Origin: Nannochloropsis oceanica
Lineage: Eukaryota; Sar; Eustigmatophyceae; Eustigmatales; Monodopsidaceae
Direction: 5' to 3'
Length of the DNA stretch: 64,000 bases
Assembly (NCBI GenBank): GCA_004519485.1
Contig: CP038122.1
Span: 544,086-608,085 of the forward strand
Shown: piece by piece, positions 21,219 through 30,907 of the stretch
How positions within the stretch are numbered: position 1 is the first letter of the stretch
Layout: the number at the start of each line of letters is the position of its first letter
Notes under the pieces: model-generated
Told to the model about the DNA's origin: nothing
The model's database searches: none
What the model saw: only the letters and a program-made list of their open reading frames with translations
Translations under genes and position numbers: made by a program

Positions 21219-22537
21219 TGCTGTGTCGTGCGTGATGGGGAGGGAGGGAGAAAGGGATGAGCACACACGTAGTGGGGAGAAGGAGGGAGGGCTATTGCCT
21301 CCTCCCCCCTCATCTTTTTCATGGTGAACAACCAGTGGTAAGCCAAAACATAGGCGGAGTCAGCATCGCTCCTCCTCCATGTCTTCGTCCTCTCTCTCCG
21401 CATACAGGAGAAGTGACACAAAGGCCCGGCAATTGTGCGGGTGAAGGGGGTGGGCAGGAACGGTCGGCCATGGCCAACAGCAAGGGAAGAGTCAGGCAGC
21501 ATGGCCCAAAGCCCTTTACCTCCCTCTTTTTCTCCCCCCCCTTTTCTACCCCAAGGGCCGCTCCTACCCTGCTGCCCATCCTCCTTCCCTCTTCAGCTGT
21601 GTGTGTGGAGAATGTGACCGAAGACCTGGGCGAAAAAGCGGTCAAAATGAGCACAAACGACAATGTGGGGCAAATGCACCCTCGGTTCCAACTCTCCGCG
21701 AGACCGAAAAGTTATCAGCAGGCGCTCTTCCTGCCATTCCCTTGCTCTCGGCACAAAAGGTGTCGAAGGTCCACACGCCTGGCAGGCTTATGAATCACTT
21801 CTCCATGACCCAAGCAATGATTCACCAGACTCTTGGCCTGCAGCATGGACAAGGGCGGGCGGACGACGGGAAGCGGGAGGCCTCGAGTCCAAATCATCAC
21901 CAGCCTTCTTGGTTGGTCTGTGGTCGGCGCGCGAAGGAGAAAGATAGCGGGCGGGCCTGTGTTGCGAAGGGCAAAAGAAAGAGGTACAAGTGACTAAGTA
22001 GGACTCTGGAGGCGAATGTACGTGGATACAAGGCAAGATAGTGGCACGGGAAAGTCCCGCAGGCCAGGCGTTCCCGCCCTTGTGCCTATCGTAGCAACCA
22101 AAGGCAAAGGCAAAGGCAGAGAAGAGGGCGCGAGAGATTGTAGTGATCCCCGAAATCCCGCGAGAACATAAGGCGAAAGCTTCGTTCCCTCGACCTCGGA
22201 CCTATTCCTCGAGTCCTCTGTTGGAGTTCATGTATGGCTGTGTGTCATTGTTTTTGTTGTTGTTACTCTCATCGTTGTCGTTGTGAATCTCATTTTTTCG
22301 TAGTCATGTCGTCTTAACTTTTCAAATCGCTCCCTGCCTTCCGCACATCTCACTTCATGCAGGTCTTGCCCTCCAGCCCTTCACCTTACCATTGCTACCA
22401 TTTTCACCTCATTCCTCCTCTTCGTCCAGCGCCCTCTCCTCGTTGTGTCTAACCAGCGTCTCCTTTGCTTTGCCTCGAGCACCCAGGCCTCCACCCGCGC
22501 TGCTCCCCTCTTCGTTTCACGCACGTTGAAGCCTCTC
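21219..22537. other. Head-to-head region between BET (-) and CCR4-like (+) genes
   Basis: Should contain the missing 5' exon(s) and promoter of the BET gene on the left and the CCR4-like promoter on the right. Overlapping ORFs on both strands (about 21257-21990) show no recognisable protein. (AAAGGC)n-like microrepeats occur near 22100. Confidence 0.4.
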
Positions 22538-25184
22538 ATGCGCGCCGCAGCCTCCTCCTCCTCCTCTTCTTCGATGGCTACCCCAGCGGCGTCCTCCCTT
22601 CTCCTCCCTCGACGCTTCCTCCCCATTGTCGTCAACAATGAGGAACATGAAAGAAGGACCAACACTGGCATGTCCGGTGGGGAAGAGGGAGAGGAGGAAG
22701 AAGACTCATCAATTTTTACCTTGCTTCAGGTTTGCAATACTGCCATTTTTAATCTCTTAGCGTAGCCTTTTTTCCTCCTTCCATTCCTCCCGTCTCCTCC
22801 CATCCCTCATTCCCTTCTCTTACAGTGGAGCATCGTGTTGTCGTCTGTGCCTCCCACTCTTACCGCATGGACATATGTCTCTCCCTTACCATGTGGATGC
22901 ATATGCTTCTCCTCTCCCCACACGCGAGTATCCTCCATCTTCTCATTCCAGGCGCTCTCCCCATCTATTCTCCTTGTCCTTTCTCTTCACCCCTCCCTCC
23001 CTCCCTCCCCCTCCCTCAGTGGAACATCATGGCCGACACATTTTCCTCCCCCTCCCTTTACACCCGTGTGCCCGCCATAGGGGTCATGGAATGGGGCTTA
23101 AGAAGGGTGAAAATCCTCGAGGAAATCACCCGCTGGCAGCCGGACGTCGTCACGCTACAGGTATCCCCACTTACCCTTCCCTCCCTCCCTCCCTCCCTCC
23201 CTCCCTCCCTCCCTCCCTCTGCACCCTCCTTCCTTTTGGCATGGGACACACATGTTTTGCTTTTTCTGTTCATTCGCAATACTCGCACAACCCACACACC
23301 CCTGTTACTCTCTCTCTCCTGTGAGACACCCTCCTCTCATTCTCCGCCTCCTCCCTCCCCACAAACTCTTCCATTATGGTGGAATAATCTTCCACGCGAA
23401 TCCCCCCTTCCTCCCTCCCTCCCTCCCTCACTCAGGAGGTGGATCACTTTTTTGATGACCTCCAACCCGCCCTCCAACGCCTTGGCTACACCGGACTCTT
23501 TGTTCGTAAGCCCCTCAATGCTGATGGTATGTGGCCTTCCTCCCCCCCTTCCTCCCTTCTTCTCTCGCCCTCATTCTCAGGTGATGTCTTTTACACCCTG
23601 CCGCTGCTCAGGCTTCTCCCTCCCTCCCTCCCTCTCTCAGGCGCTGCCACCTTTGTCAAGACTTCCTCTCTGGAGGTCGTCTCTTCCCATGCCTACAGCT
23701 ACCTTGAGGAGGAGGAGGAGGAGGGGGAGGGAGGGAGTGAGGGAGGAGTGAGAAGCAGGCCTTCGAATCAGGTGGCGCTCGCGGTGATGGTGCGGAATAG
23801 GAAAGGAAGAGGGAGGAGGAAGGGGAAGGAGGAGGAGGAGGAGAAGGGAAGGAGGGATGAGTGGCTCGTCGTCAACACGCACTTGAAGGCCGTGAAAACT
23901 GCGGCGGGGGAGCAGGTACGAACGGAGAGAGGGAGGGAGGGAGTGGGAGAAGCACGAAAGGCCCATATAGCCGGACACGTCCGGCCACTACTTGATGACA
24001 CACTCACCCTCAACCCTTCTCTTCCTTTCTTCTTTCCTTCCTCTCTCCTCTCTCTTTCCCTCCCTCCCTTTCTCCAGGTACGGGCCTCTCAAGCCCGGCA
24101 GCTGGTGGCCCATATACGGGCACAACGTGAAGCCTACAGGTGAGTCCTTCCCTCCCTCCCTCCCTCCCTCCTGCCTCCCTTTTCATTCCTCTTTCTCTTT
24201 GCGCACTGACCAGCCTTCCTTCCCTTCCCCTCCCTTCCCTTCCCTTCCTCCCTCTCCCCAGCCGTGCACATGGACGCTCACTCCCTGTCCTCCTTTGTGG
24301 AGACTTTAATGCTGCTCCTCACGACAAGGAGGGAAGGGTCACCTCTCCCTCCCTCCCTCCCTCATCTTCCCCTCCCCTAGAAGGAGGAGGAGGAGGAGGA
24401 GGAAGGGGGGGATACAGAGCTGAGTGTGTACCGTTGCTGCGGAGGGAGGGTTTCGAGAGCGTGTATGACCTGGAAGAGTAAGACTGGAGGGAGGGAGGGA
24501 GGGAGGGAGGGAGGGATAGGGCGAGTCTTCATATGTCGCTTTTTTTCTTGACTAATTCCTCCTCTTCCTCTTTCCCCCCCCCCTCCTCCTCTTCCTCTTC
24601 CCCTTCCTTCTCCTCTTCCCCTTCCTTCTCATCTTCCCCTTCCTTCTCCTCTTCCCCTTCCTTCTCATCTTCCCCTTCCTCCTCCTCCTCCTCTTCCTCT
24701 TCCCCTTCCTCCTCCTCCTCCTCCGTCACTCAGTCCCAATCTATTTACCACGTGGAAATTTCGTCCCTCCTCCTCCTCCTCCTCCTCCTCCTCCTCCTCC
24801 TCCCCCTCCTTCTCTTCCTCCTCCTCCTCCTCCTCCCGCACTTTCTCCGAAGGCGAAACAAAGCACTGCATCGACTACATCTTCCTCATCTCCTCCTCCT
24901 CCTCCTCCTCCTCCTCTCCCTCTTCATCCACCTCCACCCTCCTTCCGTCAGCCTCTACACCAGCTCCGACCCCCTCCTCTTCCTCCTCCCCCCCCCTCCC
25001 CTCCTTTTCCCTTCTCCCTACCCATCTCCTCTCCATCCCCTCTCCAGCAGAGATCGGTCCTCAGGCCCTCCCTTGTCTCAGCTACCCCTCCGATCATCTG
25101 GCCATTGGAATGCGTTTTCGTCTCGTGAGGGGGAAGGACGGAGGGATGGAGGGAGGAAGGGGCGGAGGGAGGGAGGGATTATAA
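22538..25184 (+). CDS. CCR4/nocturnin-type nuclease (endonuclease/exonuclease/phosphatase fold)
   Basis: Mg2+-dependent hydrolase of the EEP superfamily. Relatives remove mRNA poly(A) tails or dephosphorylate NADPH (nocturnin). Exons: 22538-22729, 23020-23160, 23436-23526, 23641-23915, 24078-24139, 24262-24477, 24734-25184, in phase. Diagnostic blocks in order: FTLLQ+WNIMADTFSSPS (the WNILA-like motif), QPDVVTLQ+EVDHF (catalytic Glu), FLVVNTHLKA-type WLVVNTHLKA, RSLPVLLCGDFNAAPHDKEG (catalytic Asp/Asn), YRAECVPLLRREGFESVY, PNLFTTWKFR, ETKHCIDYIFL and LSYPSDHLAIGMRF (catalytic Asp-His). Long poly-Ser and Glu/Arg inserts interrupt the catalytic core between these motifs. One CCCT tract (about 24345-24378) is read in frame as coding. 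The start is uncertain: the frame is open upstream, but 22538 is the first ATG I find. Confidence 0.85.
24570..24912 (+). repeat. Pyrimidine microsatellites (CCTCTT / CTC)n
   Basis: Intronic (CTTCCTTCTC)-type repeats up to 24732 are followed by exonic (CTC)n runs that encode the poly-Ser insert of the CCR4-like enzyme between FTTWKFR and RTFSEGE. Confidence 0.85.
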
Positions 25185-26754
25185 AGTAGTGAGTGGTTTC
25201 TTGGCTCATCTGTTCCTTAGCGAGGGGGTTGCGCGTTCGGATGAAGAGGGAGGGAGGGAGGGAAGGATAGAGGGAAGAAGGGAGGGGTGGCGATGCAAGG
25301 AGCCGCGCCAATACCCTAGTAAGGCTCTTGACAGATGTTGTAATGACTGTGCACAAACTTTAAGAATTCATGCAGAGGGCGAAAGCTCCTTATTATCAAA
25401 TCAGTCTTGGATGTGTGATTGACTGCTGTCTAACTTGCAACGTCCGTCTGCCTGTGTAGAGTGATGGTTACTTTCCTCTATTTTTTTTTGGCCTGCTCCC
25501 TTCGTCAGTCCCTGCTTTCGTCGCTCTTCTACTTAGCGCATTATGTCCGGCTCGAGTGCCTTAATAACAGTTTCATTAAATTGTCGGTGCGCTTGAATTT
25601 CGCGGTAATAGGAGAATGAAACCATCATAATAGGAAGAACAGTGATCCTCAGTCTCACGCAGGACAGCGACGACTAGTTCGGCAATGGCACGAAAAATAC
25701 CGGCATCGAGTCCCAGACAAGAGAAGAAGAAAGGTGGGAAAGCAAAGACATAGGAATTTGAGTAATTCTCCGCTTGATGCCTGCTCGTTCATTTTTCCTT
25801 TTTCTTTCGCTCCGTCTCCTCCTGGAATGTATTTTCCGTCCCAACTACACTCCTGTGTTCTGGCCCATGTGACCATGCACAAAGTTAAAAATAAAAAAGA
25901 GGAAAAAAATGTCAATCGAAAATGACACACTCACTCATTCCTCTTGGTCGATCAAAGGAAGCAGGCAGGCAGGATACGAAAGAAAAGACCCCCCGAAAAA
26001 TTAAAAAAGAAAAAGAAAAAAAAGGACCGTCTCTTTCTGTTGTCTTGTGTGTTGCTGGCTGGCTTGCTCGGGCTGGTGGGGGGATTGTCTGATCTAGAGT
26101 CTATCATCTTGTATAAATAAATATATGTATGTGTGTATGTATGTATGTGTGGCGCTCCTCTCTTAGTCGTCCATCTTATCCCTCTCCCACTTGTAGCCGG
26201 AAACCTCTTCCTCACTCCCACCATTATTTCTTGTTGTTTAAGTCATGCAAGTTGAGAAATCAATTAATTGGTTACGGGGTAGGAAAAGAGTGGAGTGTCT
26301 CTCTGGTTGTGTCTCTGTCGGTCTATGTCGATCGATTTTTCTATTACTGTCTGTGTGCACTGAAGTTAATTATTTAAAATTATTTAAAATTATTCAAATA
26401 GGGAAAGGAGGAGGAAAAGACAGAAGGGGAAGATAAGAGGGGGGCCTCGAATGCAGAAACTCACCGCGCACCATCGTTCCGATCTACCTCTTCTCTCCCT
26501 CCTGCTGTCTTCGTATCGCTGCTGTCCTTGATCTACCGCTTTCTGACAGCCTCGTCGACAATCCCTCTCCACTCGAAAGGCAGAAACTCATAGACGAAAT
26601 GGCGTGATGATAACGACCTCTGAAAGGGTAGCCCGGATCGAAGCCTAATCAAATGTTATCTAGCTTCGAGAAAGTCTAATCTAATCGAATCCCCAGAGAG
26701 CTCTCACCTAAGCTAGCCCTGAGAGAAAGAGAATAAAGTGGACAGCGTATTCGT
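25185..26754. other. Convergent intergenic region
   Basis: Between the CCR4-like (+) and F-box (-) 3' ends. Mostly unique, AT-richer sequence with a (TATG)n microrepeat near 26125-26150 and duplicated ATTATTTAAA near 26375. No gene supported. Confidence 0.5.
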
Positions 26755-26843
26755 TCAAATTAATCCCAAAGAATATCTGGCTGCAGAAATTGATAAGCCT
26801 TCTCTTCCTCCCTCCATTTCTCCTTCCCTCCTTCCCTCCCTTT

Positions 26844-29730
26844 CTAAATCGACATCCGTCGGGGTCTCGGCCTCGTCCGCGGACCCTCCTTCCCTCCCTT
26901 CTTCCCTCCCTTCCTCCCTCCCTTCCTCCCTCCCTTCCATCCGCCCTCCCCTTGCTCCTTTCCCCCCTCTCCCTCGTCCTCCGCTTTTTCAACCGACACG
27001 AGTCGCCCTCCTTCCCACCCTCCCTTCTTTCCTCCCTCCCTCACAAACACCAGCCCTGGGAGAGGCACGCCGCTCACGTCCACCTGTGAGAGACAGACGT
27101 AGTAAAAATCGTAGGCTTCTTCAGCACCCTCCTCGTCCGGGCCTGGAGGGAGGGAAGGAGGGAGGAAGGGAGGGAGGGAGGGAGGGAGGGAGAGAGAGAG
27201 GGAGGGAGTGAGGGGTGAGTATAAGAGAATATTTGGTACTTACAGGCGGTCCTTAAGTCCTCCTTCCCTCCCACCCTCCCTCCATCCTTCAGGCCTCCCT
27301 CCCTGCTTACTCAGAGTCTGACGCTGCTGCTTCCCCTCCAGGACCAGCACTATCTCCCCTCCTAAAAAGAAGGCGGGCCGGGAAAGGGTGAATCGTTGCT
27401 CCTGAGGGAAGGAGGGGAGGAAAGAGGGAGGGAGAGAGGGTGAGACTGACGATGCCCAGGATATGAAATGATATCGGGAGGGAGGAAGGGAGGGAGGAAT
27501 GGAGGAGAGGGATTGAAGGTAGTCCTCAGCACTCACCACCATGACTCGTGACACTGCAAAAGCCTCGCTCTCCCAATACACCTGCCCTGGTCCCTCCTTC
27601 CCGCCCTCCTTCCCTCCTTCTCCCTCCTCCTCCTCCTCCTCCTCCTGGCTGTTGTTCATCCTCGAGCGGAGGAAGGAGGAGGACGCTGCTGGGGAAGGAA
27701 GGGACGAGGATAGCAGGGAGGATGGGAGGGAGGGATGGAGAGAGGAAGGGCAGGGCCAGCGGAACTGCAGCGTGGCTCGTTGAGGGGCGTAGCACGGGTT
27801 TTGAGCTGGAATGGAGAGAGGGAAGGAGGGAGGGAGGGAGGGAGGGAGGGGGAGGGAGGGAGGGAGGGGGAGGGAGGGAGGGAAAGATGAGTCGGAGTTG
27901 CAGTTGTTGGGACGAAAGAATGAGGGGAAAAATCGGAGAAAAAAGGAAAAAATCGGAGAAAAGTGGGCGGGAGCGAGGGGGGGAGGCGGGGAGGATGGGA
28001 GGGACTTACGGTGCCAGAAGGCCTGATAGGGGGTGAGAGCGAAAGACGTTACGAGCGCAACGGCCGTGGAGGGGGTGTAACGGATGTACTCGTCCGTTTG
28101 GTCCGAGGGGGAGCCGCGGCTGCGAGGAAGGAGCGCAGGGAGGAAAGGAAGGTGAGGACGGTGAGTATCAGGAAGGGAGGGAGAATGGGAGGGAAGGAGG
28201 GAGGGAGGAAGGGAGGAAGGGAGGGAGGGAGGGCGTACCTGGAGTAGTAGCACGGCATGCCTTGGCAGCAGCCGCAATAAAACTGACAGCGAATCCCCAG
28301 CTGCTGGAGAGGGAGGGAGGGGGAGGACGGGCCCGAGGAAGGGAGGGAGGAAGAGGTGGGGGGCGTGGAGGACGGGGAGGAGGAGAAGAGGTGACGCGCC
28401 CCTTCCTGCTGGCGGGTACCGGTCTGGAGGGGGAGGGAGGGAGGGAGGGAGGGAGGGAGGGAGGGAGGGAGGGAGGGAGGGAGGGAGGGAGGGAGGGATG
28501 GAAGATGAGTAGGATTACCGAGGAAGATGGCCTCGATGGCCAGCTCCTTTCCTTGATCCCTCCCTCCCTACCGAGGGTGGCGATGCACACGGAGGGCTTG
28601 AGGGTGTTGCCCGCTCCTTCCTCCTCCCTGTCCTGGGAGGAAGCTCCGACGCACGAGGCCAGAAGGGGGCGGACACGCGCCGGGTGGGGGATGCCCGCAC
28701 TCATCCTCTCCTTCTCCGCCGCCTCCTCCTCCGTCCCTGTCTCGTCCTCGTCCTCATCCTCGTCTTGGTCGAGAAGGTACGGGTTGACACGACGACGGCC
28801 CGAGAGGCAAAAGCTCGAAGAGGTGCAGGAGGACGAGGAGGCGGAGGAGCCGAGGGAGGAGGAGGACGGGGAAGAGGAAGGAGAATGATGGGCGAGGAGG
28901 AGGAGAGGTGGGGGGGGCGTATGACTGCACGTGCTCTCTGTATCGGTGTTGTCGCCGCCGCCGCCTCCTCCTGCTCCTCTTCCTCCCCCCTCCCTTTTCC
29001 CTCCCTCCTCCTTCCCACTATCAAAGTCGTCGTCCATATAGATGCTGTAGTTGTTGTTTAAGGCGCTGTTCCGCTTCTTCCTCCCTCTCTCCCTCACTTC
29101 CTCCCTCCTCTTCCTCCTCTCTTCCAGAGAGGGGGGCACGCTGGCCACCAAGCGTCGGACAAGGGAGCGGGCGAGGGAGGGAGGGAGGGAGAGGTGGGAG
29201 GCATTGCTATACCACATCTGCAAGCATGAGTGGAGGAAGTAGGAGGAGGAGGAGAGAGGGGAGGGGAAAGGGGAGGAAGGGGGAGGTCGGCAGGATTCGA
29301 GGAGGAGGGAGGAGGAGCGTTCGAGAGTGAGGTAGTCCGACAGGGCGAGGAAAGATTGAAGCTCGTGTTGCACGTCCATGGCGAGGGAGGAGAGAGAGGA
29401 AGGGACGGAGTTATGAACGGTTTCGATGAGAGGAGAGGAGTTGAAGAAGGAGGAGGAGGATGAGGTGGTGGTGGTGGTGGAGGTGGAGAAGAGCGTGGTC
29501 TTATCTTGGTTGTTGTTGCTTTTGATCCAGGCAGCGGCGACCGGGGAGAGGAGGGAGGGGGAGGTAGTTCCTGTTGGTGAGAAGAAGGTGAGGGGGGCAA
29601 GGAGGGAAGGAGAGAGGGTGCGTGGCGGTGGTGGTAAGGAGGAGGAAGAGGAGGATGACGGACGATCGTCAAGATCACCAAGGGAAGATGTCTCGCGCTG
29701 GTCAATGCCCAATTTTAATAAACAAAACAT
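26844..29730 (-). CDS. F-box protein (plant At4g00755-like architecture)
   Basis: Probable substrate adaptor of an SCF ubiquitin ligase. Exons in transcript order: 28519-29730, 28239-28423, 28010-28119, 27537-27805, 27311-27401, then 27142 leftwards, all in phase. An F-box-like helix is seen at MDVQHELQSFLALSDYLTLE. After long Ser- and Asp/Glu-rich linkers comes a C-terminal domain: GIRCQFYCGCCQGMPCYYSS, YTPSTAVALVTSFALTPYQA, YAPQRATLQFRW, QVYWESEAFAVSRV, RFTLSRPAFFLGGEIVLVLE, GKQQRQ and YDFYYVCLSQVDVSGVPL. This order matches the domain I recall from plant F-box proteins of the At4g00755 type (fkLp.p..lGG.l.i.L.G+.q+Q ... YY+Cv..V.v.G.p). Recognition is from memory. The last exon may end at a GTGAGG donor after LPGLVF, with a final exon near 26885, or read through to the stop at 26844; both are open. 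The ATG at 29730 is the first Met of exon 1. Confidence 0.7.
28431..28500 (-). repeat. (GGGA)n tract in F-box gene intron 1
   Basis: Near-pure GGGA on the plus strand, hence a CCCT pyrimidine tract just before the acceptor on the coding (minus) strand. It illustrates that the repeat orientation follows the transcribed strand. Confidence 0.9.
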
Positions 29731-29852
29731 CCATACATAGATAGATATATAGATTGAGGGAGATGTGTTTCTATTGCCTACTCATGCTCTTTTGTGCATT
29801 TATAGTCCACGAACATACGAAAGGGTGAGCCCTCGCTTTACAGCCACCATGG

Positions 29853-30135
29853 CTAGGCGAGCAGAACACAGGCGTGACACCCCGTCATCCCTAACGGTGA
29901 TTCTTTCCTCCCTCCCTCAATTCGTCTCTCCATACCTACCTTTTCGCGGGGAAGTCGGTGCAGTAAACAGGCGGCGCCAGCCGCCGAGAAAGGAGAGGGA
30001 GGGCGTGGTGGAGGACGAAGAGGACGAGGCGGAGAGGAGCGTCGGAATGGAGATTGGGGCCGGGGAGGATGAAGCGGCAGCTTGTTCCCGCCTCTCCTCC
30101 CCTTGGCCATGTGGGGCATATGCAACGCGAGCCAT
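29853..30135 (-). CDS. Possible two-exon micro-protein, 77 residues
   Basis: Exon 1 30135-29940 begins with ATG (MARVAYAPHGQG), is Ser/Ala-rich and ends FLGGWRRLFTAPTSPRKG. A GTAGGT donor follows, and the 49-base intron contains the local GGGAGG signature and a GTTAG acceptor. Exon 2 29890-29853 completes the frame to a stop (ends ACVLLA). Total length is an exact multiple of three. No family is recognised. The basic/hydrophobic composition could suit an organelle peptide, but this is speculation. A plus-strand ORF covers the same DNA. Confidence 0.35.
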
Positions 30136-30907
30136 CCGAGCTATGGATGCGTCTGGAAAGACGGTGGAATGGTCTAGGGTGGTCTGAGGGTGGAATGAAG
30201 GAGGGTGATGAGAGTGACATTTGGGATACTCTGCCTGGTTGAAGGAGCACGCGCATCGACACGGAGCGTTCCAGTGCGCTTGAAACAGTGCGTAAAGAAT
30301 GGCCGTCGTCCACGCAAGCCTTCACTGAGTGAATACGAGCTTATGCAGCCTATTAATTCAAGGGTAGCCTGGCTGAATTTCGATCGACAACACAACAGAA
30401 CTGCGCCTTCAGGTTGTGTATTGAGGAAGGGAAAGTAGTAGAGGGGGTGTCAAGCTTTGGCGATGAGCATCAACTTGAACGAGAAAGGGGTCGGGTTGAA
30501 TTTGATTAAAAAATCAAGAAGCTAAAGTGTGGCAAAGAGAACATGTTTCCATGAAAAGAAATCAGGGATATCTTAGTTGATGCATTCTTGGAGGAGATTT
30601 GCTTTGTTTGAGCTTGGGGGGTGAATGGTTGCCTTTTTTGGCCTTGACATTGTGAGAGTAAACCGACGAGATGGGCCACTCGCAGCAAAGCAAACAAACG
30701 GGCAAAGCTAATCGTTAAAGAGTAAAAGAGGAAAAGGAACACAAGACATGATATGCTCAGTCAAATCAGCTAAAAACTGCATTGTGAAAAGTAAAAGACG
30801 AGTGTCAAGACATAATCTTACTTCCCCCCCCTCCTTTTTCATCCTTCACCCTGTCTCTCCCCTCCCCTCCCTCCTTCTTTATCCCCTATCTTTGACCCAC
30901 CTTCTCC
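30136..30907. other. Intergenic, no supported gene
   Basis: Unique AT-richer DNA downstream of the TPR gene stop. Several AAAG-rich stretches (about 30700-30800) may belong to its 3' UTR. No conserved protein seen. Confidence 0.5.

Noticed and set aside
21257-21993. Overlapping plus-strand ORFs right of the assembly gap
   Set aside because: No recognisable protein, no consistent splice sites, and the BET gene's missing 5' end is expected on the other strand here.
22445-22537. Extension of the CCR4-like protein upstream of 22538
   Set aside because: The open frame there starts at GTG and I found no in-frame ATG. A spliced upstream start is possible but not supported.
27811-28247. Plus-strand Gly/Arg-rich ORFs across the F-box gene
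   Set aside because: They are GGGA-tract translations on the non-coding strand of a well-supported minus-strand gene.
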